DNA of 64,000 bases from Neopestalotiopsis rosae (GCA_023078685.1 JALGAS010000001.1:5394001-5458000), one strand, 5' to 3'. Shown: positions 33,795 through 45,862, counted from the first letter of the stretch. Made by a program: numbers and translations. Notes: a model not told the origin generated them from the letters alone.

Positions 33795-35784
33795 TCAACG
33801 AACACGCATCGCTACCGCAGGGCTCTTCCAGTCAATAAGGCGCCTTTCCAGAAACGCAACCCCGACTCTCTGGCAAATGTGCTCATCACCATCCAAAGGT
33901 GCTACGATGAGCGAGTAGTACAACTCTGCCTGCATTGGGTCAGGCGCACGTTTTGAGCCAACGACAACACATCTGAACTGTCGTTTGTATGTGCGGTCTG
34001 GCTCATCCAGTATGACGCAACCTCCTGGCGCAAAGTCCATAAATTCGCGGACGAGTACTCGTAGCTCAAAAGGGTTTGGAACCTCACCAGTCTCGTCCCC
34101 CTCCCATGGCGACGTGACATTAGCGTGCCAGGCTTTCCACTCCGCAGCAGCAGGTATGTCCATATACCGAATGGGACCGCCGTATGCCATCCACGACCAG
34201 GACGGCACAAACTCATGCGCATTCCTAGCGCCGCTTTCGGAGAAGTCGATCCGCGTCAGATGCGGCCCTTCTCTTTGCCAGAGCAGACCGCGGCGAAGGT
34301 AGATCTGGAATACGCCGTACCCGCCCCTTGTTTGGAGAGCGCGAAGAAGCCGAGTTTCCAAACCCCTGATGGCGATTGGACGATCGGTAGGATACGTGAA
34401 GGTAAGCCTAGTATATCGCTCGTAAAGTGCTTCGTAGAGCTTGATACGTTTGCCTTTATCAAAATCTGGCAGGGCGAAAGGAAAGTTTGCATCGCTGAGG
34501 ACAGAGCTTTTGGTGCTGAGAGTGTCACGTTTAGTCATCGGTTGATCATTTGGCTAAGAGGAAGGAAAGTTTTGACCTACTTCTCTGTCTTTGTCAGTGT
34601 CTCACATCGCACACCCTTTCCGCATTCCCAATAGGTCTGCTTCTCGGCAAAGTAGATTGTTCGACGAGACAAAGCACGTTCTTGAAAGACCCAGCCCCTG
34701 CTGTTTAGTTCCGATTGATCAACATCTATCGAGAACTGATCGATCACCTCGGCCAGGTAGTAAGGGCCTTGCTCGGTTGGTATAGTGGCATACTTTCTCT
34801 CGGGGCGGCGTTTGAGGAAGTGTTCCGCCGGTGATCTCGCACAAGTTGCAGCAATGGTTGCATACGCATCAGAGAAGACACGCTCCATCTTGCCCGCTTC
34901 TCTCCGAAAGTCTCGTCCCTGATCTTCGTCTGCCAGGTTTGCTGGCTCGGCTTGAATGATACAGAGCGAGTCAGCCCAAAGATAGCGTATGCCCAGGTTC
35001 CTAGCTATACTGATCGCATCTTGGTACATTGGCGGGAATTTCGAGTCATCAACCCCTTCAGCTAGCCTCTCTATATTTGATTCGTAGGTGCATACGATCT
35101 TTTCGGCCAAGGACGGATCAGGATGAGTGCCCCAGCGATGAGACAAGGCTAGGTACTTGGAGTCTTGACTGAGTGAGCTGGTATTGCAAATCAGGCGACA
35201 ACCTGTCGCGCGAAAGTTGACATCAAGAAGTCTTGTCGGCAAAACCGACTGGCCACCAAGGGGCATGCATTCATGGTCGCGATCGCAATTACGTAGCCAT
35301 CCGGCCAGCATGCTAATATGCCTTGACGCGCCCGCATCTGATAGCCTCGGATGGCCCAGCTGAATATTGGGATCGTACAATGTTCCCTTCTTTGGTAACG
35401 TGGACAAAGAGAGGATAGTGGGCAACTGCTGATTGTTAACTCGAATTGTGGAACCAACCCTGAAAAAGCGCAAAAGATCATTCGATGTCGTGGCCCTACC
35501 GTTGAGGACATGGCATAGAAGTTGGCATAAATCACACCGTGAAGAGCTCTTCATCAATAAATGCATAGTGGCTTCCAATACCGAATCGTGAGGAGAGATT
35601 GGCAAGTTGCGACAGCGTGTACAAAGATTGGACTCCTCGCTTGCCAAGGCCAGTGCAGAGAAGCTATCAACCACTTCATCAGATGCTTCTTTATCCGATA
35701 CATAGTCCGAAATGTCAGTGAGCTAAGTAGTGTCAATGAACAGTCGGTTCATGAGAATGTAGTTGAGGGTATCGAGCATACCAT
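33795..35784 (-). CDS. HET (heterokaryon incompatibility) domain protein
   Basis: About 621 residues. Exons are 35784-35782 (start codon only), 35722-34581 and 34515-33795. The main frame has no ATG near its start: it opens after an in-frame TAG. Joining ATG-GTATGC to the acceptor CTACTTAG (59-nt intron) gives a phase-0 start, my preferred model. The second intron (65 nt, branch TGACTAAAC) is clear. N-terminal CxxC pairs (LCTRC, CDLC) precede the HET domain, whose blocks are all present: YLALSHRWG near 191-199, IRYLWADSLCII near 246-257, and SRGWVFQERALSRRTIYF. Such proteins trigger cell death on recognition of non-self partners. The C-terminal half follows the usual HET-protein pattern (FVPSWSWMA). 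An alternative is initiation at an internal ATG 36 codons into the frame, which would lose the CxxC segment. Confidence 0.82.
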
Positions 35785-36065
35785 CTGTGACAACAGGTGG
35801 TGTTAGCAGTCGCAAATGCATTGAAATGACTACTTGAGGCCAAGACGAACCGGCTGCAGACTTGTGTCAGTATTGATCAACACGATAACAAGTTGTTCTT
35901 CGTACTTACAAACTAAACATTACTTCAGCTACCAAATCAAGGTCAAGACTGCATGTGTTTGGGGTCCGAATCATACCTGCTGGATCGTGGAGCAGGCTCA
36001 AGTCAACATTATCCGAGTACAGACGCGATTCAACTTACGTACTAGCAATATGTCAGAAACCAGGT

Positions 36066-38298
36066 TTAATCATGAGACTTATTCCTTATGCTCACTTCGT
36101 TATCTCTGAAAGCTGATCGATCAGGACTTAGTGGCGAAGCTGGCGGTGTATGCAGGGTCAACTCCGGGAGCCTGACCCATCCAATTTGACCCGTCTCGGC
36201 TTGTCTTATTATCTCAGAAATCTTGCTACAGATCTCACCAGCATATGCTCGCTCATCTAACATTCTTTTCTCAAGATCCGTAGGGGCTCTGTCAAGGCGA
36301 AAAGTTGGATGGCCGGTGAATTGGGACGTCGGTTGGTGGACAGATCCAGAAGTTGGCTGGTCCGTGGATTCCGAGGTTGAAACACGCGAAATTGGACTCA
36401 TCGGCATTCCATCATCGTGATCAGGAGATGTGAGGTCGACATAGTCAGGATTGGCATCGATAACGAGAAGACGATCTCTGATGATCTCCAGTATACAGCT
36501 CACTGCAGTGCCTTTGTCCGGTGCAGTCCGAGAAATACTGATCGCTTCCGAAATCCACTCTAGGACGATTGGATTGAGCTCTGCAGTCTTCACGTTGCCT
36601 CCAGGCCGTAGGGCATTCGTGTTGTCTTGAATTCTGTAGAACTTGCCCTTCTTGTGTCCAGAAAATTCCTTCAATCCTTCAACCCCGTAGAGGAGCCATA
36701 TGATGGACTCAAGGTATATGCAACCCAAGGACCATATATCATATCGTCTTGATGTAGCTCGGTTCTCATGAGTTTCCATTTCCGGGGCAGCATATACCAT
36801 TGTGCCTCCTCCAGGTTGTTTCGTTCGAGAACGAAACTGAGTCAACCTCTCGTGCTCTTTTGCCAAGCCTACATCGGAAATGACAAACATGTATGGAAAG
36901 TCCTTTTCTTCGGAGCTCGAGTCAGAGGACTCAAAACAAAGAATATTCTCCGGTTTCAGATCACCATGACGAATATTGATCTTGGGGTCGTGCAGAGTGT
37001 GGACAGTTTGGGCCATTCCCAGAAGTTGACCGAAAAGCCACTTGACATATCTTTGGTCGTGCGGGCTGGGCGGCACTTTGTTCCAGAAATCCATGAGATT
37101 GCCGTGTGTCGCCCACGGAAAGACGAAGAAAAGATTATCATCCATTCGGTAGAACGCGGCTGCTTTGATCAAATGTGGCGTATCGAATTTTGATGATCTC
37201 AATTTACTGAGACAATCGTACTCATACCTGATCAGAGTCTTCAACTGACTCGGCGTCATTGTAGTTCGTAGGAGCTCCTTGATGGCGACCAATGGGTTGT
37301 TATCCTTGTCAACCTCGGTTTTCTGATGACGGCTTAGTGGATCAATCCAGAATTATATGCTGGTTGCTCTTCAGTCGAGCTCTATGCACACTTACAAGAC
37401 CGTTGACTCTCACGTCAATATGATCGCGGTGGACTGTGGATTTGTGCACAATACTGAAGTCCGTAGTACTTATCGGTTTAGGTTTGGTGAGGTAAGGCAG
37501 TGGGCCCGTCAGAGGGAGGTCGTTGAAGCCTTTCCATTCGAGTATGGGGACAAAGAACTGATTCTGCACAGGAGGCGCTGAGAAGAATAGGCGTCGCGAT
37601 GCTTGTTTTGCGATCTTCAATATAACTTTCGGATCACTGATGTGCATTCGCTCTTGGTTGCCATCTTTCCGCTGAACGCTAAGCGGAAAGTGCGAGTCTG
37701 TGATGCCGTACTTATAGAATTGCTCAATGAGCCCAATCTCGCCCTCGAGTACGAGCATCATACAAATTTGTGGGGCGTTATTTCGGATGAAGTCTTTAAA
37801 TGCTTGAGTATTCTTGCCCTTCCAGGTGCGACAGCTGTTTTTGATTTCTTCCTGGAGAGCTTCCAGGTGGCGTGCATCGACTAGCATTTCCCTGCCGAAA
37901 TACCGTGGGAGCCAATGAAGCTCCTCATGCTTGGATGCAATGTAGTCATAGAGAGATCCATATTCATTGGACATGGTAGGAGCAAAGAAAGATGCCTTGG
38001 TCTTGCTTTGACTCTCAAATGTGTGTCTTCGGCGAAGTGAGCTAAATGGTAATGGGCGAGTTAGGAACCCACTGGTAGTCTCTGTAGTGGGAAACGTCCA
38101 ACGCCTTGCAAGCTTTTGATTGTGACTTCCTATAGGCCGTAGATTCGTCGATGCCGGTCTTACAAAGTCCGCATAGTAATCAGTGGATGATTTTGAGTTT
38201 TCAATGTCTTTGTTGTACGCGTTGCGAGCCGGGGTTTGGTCCCAGGAATCCCGCGAGGTATTCAAGATTCCACAAGACAATGGGAAAAGAACAGGCAT
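36066..38298 (-). CDS. Fungal kinase-like protein with N-terminal orphan domain (copy 1, DVG variant)
   Basis: Two exons, 38298-37396 and 37322-36066, separated by a 73-nt GTAAGT...CAG intron, give 719 residues. A downstream ATG at 37974 would give 611. The N-terminal domain ends with an ITDSHFPLSV-type motif shared with the divergent neighbour. The kinase domain has Lys316 in LVAIKEL, HGDLKPEN (420-427) where HRD is usual, and SDVGLAKE (about 450-457) where DFG is usual. YAAPEME and YDIWSLGC complete the fold. The catalytic Asp is kept but the metal-binding motif is altered (Asp kept, Phe to Val). The tail carries a Pro/Thr/Ser-rich region with short repeats. No glycine-rich loop is obvious around the VRVNGL junction, so activity is uncertain. 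Confidence 0.82.
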
Positions 38299-39202
38299 AA
38301 TCTTTGGCACTTCGTTGATGCCTAAGAAACATCTGGGCTGTCTTGCAGGATATAATTCATGTTTATCTTCCTAAGAATCGACCTATAAAGCCTCACGAAC
38401 TCCTGTTGTGTACCACACAGAATTCTTCCTGATCGGGCATGGACCTATCATGCATGGCCAAGGAGCCGCTCGCTCTACATTAACATCGCTCACCACCCGT
38501 CTAATTGTCATAGCACAACATGCTTTCATTCACCGGTTATTTCATGGGCTGATTCAAGTGCAAAGGAGTAGCATCCAAGGCTGCGTCAGGTGCTGGCAAT
38601 GGCTTCTTGACCACATTCGAATGGCGCCGGTAGGGACGGATATGGAAACTGACTTACGTGCACCTAAGGTCATAAGCTGCCAAGATGTCTGACATGCTTC
38701 TGCAAGATGCAGCCGGATCAATAAGTGCATGAATTTTATCGATAATGATGGCCAACGGAGGGAGGCAGCGTGACATTTACCCCGCAGATACATTGAAGAT
38801 GCTCATTCTGGCGAATTATTCTCATCGCGTCATGTTAACCGGGCGACAAATGTCTGCCACTCAAAGCCGCTCGAAGTTTATGGGTGATGTAAGGCCTGAT
38901 CTGTTTGGCCAACATCAAAATTTGTGCGACCATGCTTACACCGAGGATGCCGGCCCGCGCACCCTATTGAACGGACCCGAATTCGCTACGGGAAGCTGCT
39001 ATCAACCCCAAGTACTACTGAAGTGCTTGCGTCGCGGCATTTTCCAATCGCTAGGTATTACCAAGTCAAGCTTTTCCACGAGGATCATCATGCCCAGTCC
39101 ATTGACTCCACTCAATTTCATACTTGTCATCACGCTGCTCGTTTCTGACCACAAAGAATCCAATTAAATTATTCTCCATTCGCTGGTTCGTTTCCCGGAC
39201 AC
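38299..39202. other. Divergent intergenic interval between the two kinase-like genes
   Basis: These 904 bases separate head-to-head paralogues and presumably hold both promoters. No other gene is supported. Confidence 0.5.
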
Positions 39203-40812
39203 ATGACACCCTCTTTTGATTTGTTGAAAGTCAGGCTGAGGGAGTATACCAGATGCTGCCTCGCGCCAGACGCGGAGTTTTTGCCCCGAGACGCCTTGCA
39301 GAACCTCATCACGCATGAGACTGTGGCGTCTATCCTAGGAAATCAAAATGGTTTTTGGGCCAAGGCATTTCGACAGAACAGATCTTCGAGTGACCTGAGT
39401 CTTGTCAGGCTCGTGACAGAGGAAGCCAGGGCCACTTTTGCGATCCTCGTCATCCTAGATCGATGTCAATTCACGAAGAGTCTTTTAGTCGACGAGGGAT
39501 TGCGGGATGAGCACTTACCCTTGTCGATAGACCATGAATATCTCGTTTGTAATTCATGCGATGGAGAAAGAAAGATCCCATTCGTCAATTGGTCGAAACC
39601 AGACTTGATGGATTTTGTTCGTACACAGTGGCCCTTCTTAGCACCAGTCCTCAGAGCAGATGGAGAGACGATCAAACTCCATGAGAAGTGTCCCTTGCCA
39701 TTTGTAGATGATGGCGATGAGGATCCCGCCAGAGGTGGTGGGGGTTTGGTGTACAAGGCACGGGTACATCGAGCACACCAGGAAGGATTCGAGGTATGTT
39801 CAGTCCTATAACCTGCTTCGGGCTTCCACTACACATTTGGCTAAATCTCCTCTCTTAGGACGCGACCAGTAACCTCATGGTTGCGGTCAAGGAGTTCCAT
39901 AGAAGAGAGTTGTTTGAGAAAGAAAATAGTATTCTCAAACGAATCAAAGACTTGCGACATGCGCACATCATCCGCCATCTGTCAAGTATTGAAAGCGGAA
40001 AGAAAAGGGCCTACAGCGTATTCCCATGGGCTGATAAAGGGACCTTGCAAGACTTTTGGCATGAAACATCGTCTTCTTTTACTGAGAACCATGTGTTGTG
40101 GGCACTTGAACAGATGCACGGCCTCGTCTCTGCCATTCAATCACTCCACGCAGCTTTCAATTGTCGGCACGGGGATCTCAAACCGCAAAACATTCTCTGC
40201 TTCAAAGAAAACGGTATGACTATCTGCAAGTTAGCAGATTTTGGTATTTCGAAAATTCACGACATCGCAACAATATATCGCAAAAAAGCGACAACAAATG
40301 TCGCGTATACGGCTTCATATCAAGGCCCTGAAATAGAGTTTGAAAAGGTTGGTGCCAACGATGAGCAGCCAAGATCTCGGAAATACGATATCTGGTCACT
40401 TGGATGTGTTTTCTTGGAATTTTCCGTCTGGTTGCTGCACGGTCCGGAGTCGATGAAGGAATTCGGTTTCGCGAGAGAAACAAGTGGTTCGTCGGTTTAC
40501 GGTTCGTCCTTATACGAAATCACGGACAAAGTAAAGAGGCAGGCAAAAGTCCATCCCCTGGCTGATGGGACTGTCGAGGCTCTCATGGAAGATCCAAGGT
40601 GCAGCGGAGAAACTGGACTGGCAGAGCTTTTGAGCATCATCCGAGGCTGCATGCTGAAAACAGAGGTCAGTCAACGAGCGTCAGCGGAAGATATTGTCAA
40701 GACGCTCTCGGAGATTTTATCACGACACAAGCAGGGCACATTACGTTTGTTTACCCCTTGTCTGGAGTCAGATATACCTCCACTTCAGTTTAACCAGGCT
40801 GGGCCGAACTGA
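39203..40812 (+). CDS. Fungal kinase-like protein with N-terminal orphan domain (copy 2, intact DFG)
   Basis: Two exons, 39203-39793 and 39859-40812, encode 514 residues. The intron occupies the same structural place as in the divergent neighbour, just before the VAVK/VAIK segment. The N-terminal 195 residues match the neighbour in pattern, including DEHLPLSI and a preceding helical stretch. A glycine-rich GGGGLVYKARV segment supplies the nucleotide loop. Lys208 lies in VAVKEF, HGDLKPQN at 301-308, ADFGISK with DFG at 324-326, and YDIWSLGCVFLE follows. Phrases shared with copy 1 include VFPWA, DFWHE and RHGDLKP. All residues needed for phosphotransfer are present, apart from Gly in place of Arg in HRD. 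It is probably a cytosolic signalling kinase; no substrate can be named. Confidence 0.87.
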
Positions 40813-41815
40813 AATTCCTTCAAATTAAGTCACTGTACACTTTTGATGACGACCTTGGCAAATCTCTGAGGTTATACTGGCGCATGATGGATCCTTTATA
40901 TAGCTTCCGTAACTTGTCTTGTCTCAAAGCCTGTTTCCCTTTTATTGTCTTTCCTAAGCTGTAATGAAGCTGGCCATCCTGATAAATATTATCATTTTTG
41001 GAATAATCAATTAGGTTAGAAAACAAAGTAGCGCTTTACTAAGATGCAGATAGGTCTGGATTCAAAACTATATCATCATAGGAGCTATTGAATACAGCAA
41101 CCGTAATTGTACGTCCTGATCGTGCGCGCATACTATTGGATGTTTGTGGTTCATGGTTTTCAAGGTAGACAGACGTGCTTTCCGTACCTAACTTACCTAC
41201 ATATGTAGACAGCAATGATAGCGAGCGTCTTGTGTTAGGCCGGCCAATGGGTACCTGAAACTGACAGAGCTATAGGACACTTCTAGAGCAGCCCCAGAAT
41301 TGTCCCCACTTGCCATAAGTCGGCTTAGTGAAAGAATTGCAACGGTCATTCCAACATCATTGCTGGTCTTTACTTCGACTCAAGAAACGTGAAATAGTCG
41401 TAGTAAAAGTGCTCGTATGAAGAATCCGACCCATCCTTGTGCTGATCATCTTTTAGCTATCTTGAAACGGAACGTTGAAAAGACCGGCCGCTCTTATTTT
41501 AACTTCAAGAAAGCGCACTCTGGGTGTGACCCATATTGCATCTGAAAACAGACTGCACTGGAGAAGTGTCTTGTTTTAATCAAGCGATTCGGCCAGGTAT
41601 GACGTTACTTTACTAAAAGGTAAACCACTATCGATCAGGCTACGAGGTCTCCGGGAAAGACAAAAAAAAGCAAAAAGGAAAACAAAAAAGACAAAAAGAA
41701 AATTTCTTTATTTCGAGAAGCACAAACACCTAACCAGGAGAGTTTACACCCACGGGAAAAGGGACAACAAATTACAGGATTGAGAAGCTTCCTCTTATTG
41801 CCTCTACATCGGCTC
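40813..41815. other. Intergenic interval
   Basis: Convergent 3' region between kinase copy 2 and the modular orphan. It includes an A-rich tract at 41656-41703. I see no gene. Confidence 0.45.
41656..41703 (+). repeat. A-rich low-complexity tract
   Basis: Irregular A4-A8 runs separated by single G or C bases, close to the 3' end of the minus-strand modular orphan. Confidence 0.6.
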
Positions 41816-42088
41816 TCACCGATTCAGGGACACGCGTCTCTTTTCACGCCGCAGCCTCCTCGCCCTGTCATCCCCGGTAGATGCTTGTGTGGAGATATCG
41901 CTTCGTCCTGGGGAGAGATTCATCGAAGTTGGCGGCGTTACAGATACCAATGGGGAAGGCTGCGAGGTGGAAGCCGTGTCTTCTGATACTGCTGGGAAAC
42001 TGTTGCTAGTGTCTGTATTTGAAGTCCCTAAACTCGATTGGCGAAGTCTCGACTGTAGCTCCCTTACGCCTTCTCTCCCATCTTCACT
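41816..42088 (-). other. In-frame open extension beyond the stop of the modular orphan
   Basis: Directly after the TAG at 42091-42089 the same frame stays open for 90 codons to a TGA at 41818-41816. The conceptual peptide begins SEDGREG, is Ser/Thr/Pro-rich, and ends in a very basic segment (RARRLRREKRR). Its composition resembles the disordered N-terminus of the same protein. It may be a former C-terminus cut off by a nonsense change, a read-through extension, or chance. Confidence 0.4.
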
Positions 42089-45000
42089 CTAGCGGTATTT
42101 CCAGGAAATATGATGCCCAAAAGCTACAGCACCACCTTCGTGGAGCTTCTGCGGGCTTCTCAAAGGGAAAATAAGTCTAGACCGTACAGGGAACAAGACT
42201 TGTACTGGGCTTCGGTGTCCTCTGGAATAATTCAAGAACCTCTTTGCCAATTGTCTTTCCCCTTGACAACGACACTTCACTACGGCCAGGAGGTCATCCG
42301 GGGAATGCCATACGAGGCCTGTAACCAATTGCTTGGGTTCAGTATACATGTTGCCGAACTTTTCCATTATCTTGATCAGGTCGGATGTTGTCACGGCTAG
42401 GTAGTATTCTTGTGCTGGGAGCCCTACCCACTTGGGGCACATATCACCTTCTCTTGGCTGTATGATTTCGCCAAAGCCTCTTCCCAACAGTGTGATAGCG
42501 CCTATCGAACGCACAAAATCAATCCACCCGTATCCCAATGCCTGAAGGGTAGCCACACGGGGACGGAGCTCCTCATCGGTCGCCGTCTCGAAGAAGTCCC
42601 ATCCTTCAAGGTGTTTCCGGACTCGCGTTTTCATGTTGATCCTATTCGTTCCCGCTTTGTGGGCTTGGTGGTCCATCATTTGTTTAAGCGCCGTGAGTTT
42701 CAGTTCTATCAAATCTCCCAGGAGATAGTATCCTTTTTTCCTCTTTTCTGTCCTTGAGTATTCTCCTTTGTATCCTTTCTGCTCGGTTTCTTCTTCATCG
42801 AAGCGTTCTATTTTCCCTAGGTGGATCTCAAGTTCAAGGTTTTTGGGATCGGAAAGGATACGCGATGCCGAGCCAGCCTTGTGGTCAGTCGTATCTGCCA
42901 TCTTCCTCGCATCGAACATGAATGAGGCCGAAAAGTCATCTTTGGCGCAGTGCTGCAAAGAGGCACGCACTATGTGAAGCAATGCACTTGTTCCATTGAC
43001 AAGCCAACCGCGCTTATCTGCTTCATCCCATAGTACTACGTATCTTGTTGCAAGATGTCTCAGTTCTGGAATATAACCATTGCGGGTGACATGTGGTGGT
43101 ACGTCTTTGACGCCAACTGCCATCGAGACTCCTCCTGTAATAAACTGGCTGAATGAAAGGTTGACTTTCTCAAGTAGGCAGCCGGCATGTGGAGGAGGCA
43201 ATCGACTTCGCTGGATTTCTGCAGCAAGTTTTGGATCTCCTATATGAATGAGTTAGCAGTAAGCGTTGTTTTGACTACTTCGTCTCTTACCGGTAAATAG
43301 CTTGCAGTCTTCGCACCAACCAATTACGTGGCGTCCTGAGTTCAGACTCGAGAGGTTGATGTTATCGATATTTTCTAGTGCATGATCGAAATAAGACAGA
43401 CGCTCCTTGTCAGCATGATAAAAGTAATGCCAGATAATGATATCACGAGCTTGTTTCGTTGCGATTAACATTGTCGAGAATCCCTTGAGGAAAACTTTCC
43501 CATCGACCAGATCAGCACGAGTAGTCCCTGATAATTCGGCCATCATGTTGAGCGGCATCTCGAGACCAAAGCCTGTTTCAAGTCGAGAGCGGATCGGATA
43601 ACCGACTACCATGACCGGATTCCTAAACATAGGGTGCCAACATGCTCCTGGGAGCAGCTCTTCCGACCTCAAGAAAGGCCCGCTCATAGTGAATGTCACA
43701 GCGACAACGATTGTCTGACCGATAGAGGTAAAATCATTGTCAATCCGCTCAATCATGGGAACACAAGTCGCGATACCAGAGTCGTATGGAGATGATCGAA
43801 GTGCTGCACCAAGCCACGCGAATTGCTGTCCGACTTCCGCGAGCGTATCGGCAATCCCCTTGACTGTGACGACGAACTTATCGCCAGCCAGCTTGACGGT
43901 GGTGTCAGTCCCATCTGGCAAAACGCCTATCGTTATTATGATTAGATTTATACATCATGATAAAGTTGATACGCCATGAAGTACTTACAGGAGCTATGCG
44001 CATTGCCAGTGGCGCGTACAGCATTCGCGACTAGGTCCATGACAAAATTCCCTGTATTTGGCCACGTCTGTGACAGATATTGTCCTGTAGTCATGGCCTG
44101 TGCATTCTTGCTTGAACCTGTTAAGGTTATGGCCCGCTGTAGCGATAAATCTGGAGGAACCGAGTATTCCTGTTGGCGCGCAAACAATAATGGGTTCCAG
44201 TCAAGTTGAAGTTCTATAGTATACGCCTGTGGGAGTTCTCGCCGGCTGACCCTGTGCGATTCAGGCAGAAAGCTAAGGATACTTTCCCCAACGTCTTGCA
44301 TGATATCTGGAGCGCTTCGCGTGAGATTTGCTTCCCTCTTCAACGCCGCAATCAGCCATCGATAGGCTTCCGTGTTCTGAATTATGCCTCGAAATTGATG
44401 GTCATCTATTCCGATGTCTTGTTCGTCTTCTACATTTGAGGAACTGACGATAGGCAAGTACTCTTGAACAACGGGTTCCTGTAGAAAACGATTGATCGAA
44501 ATCTCTCCGTTCAAAGACGTATCACGTGTTGTCTCACTATTATCTGCATCGCCTTCAGTTTCTTCAAATGGCAGCTTGCTTCTGAGTGACTTCTGTATAT
44601 GGCTGTGAACACTTTAGTACTCCAAGCACGAAAAAGGATTAGATGATTCCAATCTCTTACAATCGTTGTTTGCGAATAAACACAGAAATATTGCGATATA
44701 CGACGTTGTTTGCATTATACTCTAGTCTTAGAGCAAATGCTTTCAGGAGTTGAGGTAGTACCTCTAGAATATGTTCTGCCGTCCCAAGACTCAAATTCAG
44801 CAATTCAATGACCTGGGCAAGGTCGGCGGCGAACTCTGATATGTAGCCTCGATCCTCATATGACGAGATGTTGGAGTATGTGTAAGTAGTCTGCGCACTG
44901 TAGAGACCATTGTTCCAGGTTTGCTCGTCGGGCGCTTGCACTTGCATAGTTTTAGGATGCAAACCAGAAGCATATCCAGAGTCTGTTTGTGCCTGAAAGT

Positions 45001-45862
45001 CTTGCCTTGATGCTTCACCTGCTGCTGTAAGGTCAAGTAAGCCTCCTTCATTTTCGGCGTCCTGGCTTTGTCTGTTTTGTTGGCGCTCCGGGGGTTCCTC
45101 ATCGTGGGCATATATGCCCGTCACACCAGATTCAGGGCCCTCTTGCCATGATTGATCCAATTCCAAAACCGGTCGGGTAATTAGACCAAGTTTTTCGAGA
45201 TGTGCTAGAAAGGCGTAATCTGGCCTGATATGCTCCAAACCGAACCCATCATCCCTAATATGAATATGAATATGGTTCAGACGGTTACGAAAATGGGTCA
45301 TCATATCACCATCTCTCGAAGCATCGAAATTATGATCGTTACAATACCAGCAAGCACTCTGGATGGGCAAGCGATTACCTAGATGGTCGACGATGATATG
45401 TTCCATCCACTGATCGGCGTATTCCGGACGAAAATATTGATCGCAGGATCCATAGCCGACGAATTCGCATGGAAGCACATATGCGCCATTGCGCGGCGGT
45501 GCAATGGTTTCCGTCACCGATTGGAGCGGTAGCGAATCAGTGTAAATCGAATCGGGGTATGAGTTGTCGTACGAATCGTGCAACAAAGACGCGTCAGATA
45601 CGCTGCTTATACCGGTCGATGACGAGGCGACAGTGGCGGTGGAAGTCCGACGGTTGCGTAATGGTGCTGGTGTTGGTGCCGGATTGTGCTGCCGGCCTGG
45701 TGTCACGATAGCGGGACGAGTGCGGGAGTGACGAGGAGTCAATGGAGGCGGGACGAATGACGATGCATTTTCGATTAGCCGTCGATCGCGGGAAGATGAG
45801 CGACGTTGATCTTCCAGGAATTCATTTATGGAGTTTGGTGATAGATGGTAAGAAGCAGACAT
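42089..45862 (-). CDS. Large modular orphan with putative Cys/His zinc-binding segment
   Basis: Four exons, 45862-44661, 44602-43989, 43926-43291 and 43239-42089, with introns of 51-62 nt, give 1200 residues. The start is the ATG of MSASYHL; the frame is open upstream only from a TTG codon. Residues 1-120 are Ser/Pro/Thr/Arg-rich and disordered. A Cys/His-rich block follows (PCEFVGYGSCDQYF, WMEHIIVDHLG, ACWYCNDHNF, THFRNRLNHIHIH) that could bind zinc like tandem C2H2 fingers. A helical region (about 340-420) ends exon 1. Later blocks include LLPGACWHPMFRNPVMVVGYPI, GLEMPLNMMAELSG and the terminal GGAVAFGHHISWKYR, which recur in my experience among fungal orphan proteins of unknown role. The stop TAG is followed in frame by 90 open codons (separate entry). 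Function unknown. Confidence 0.78.
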
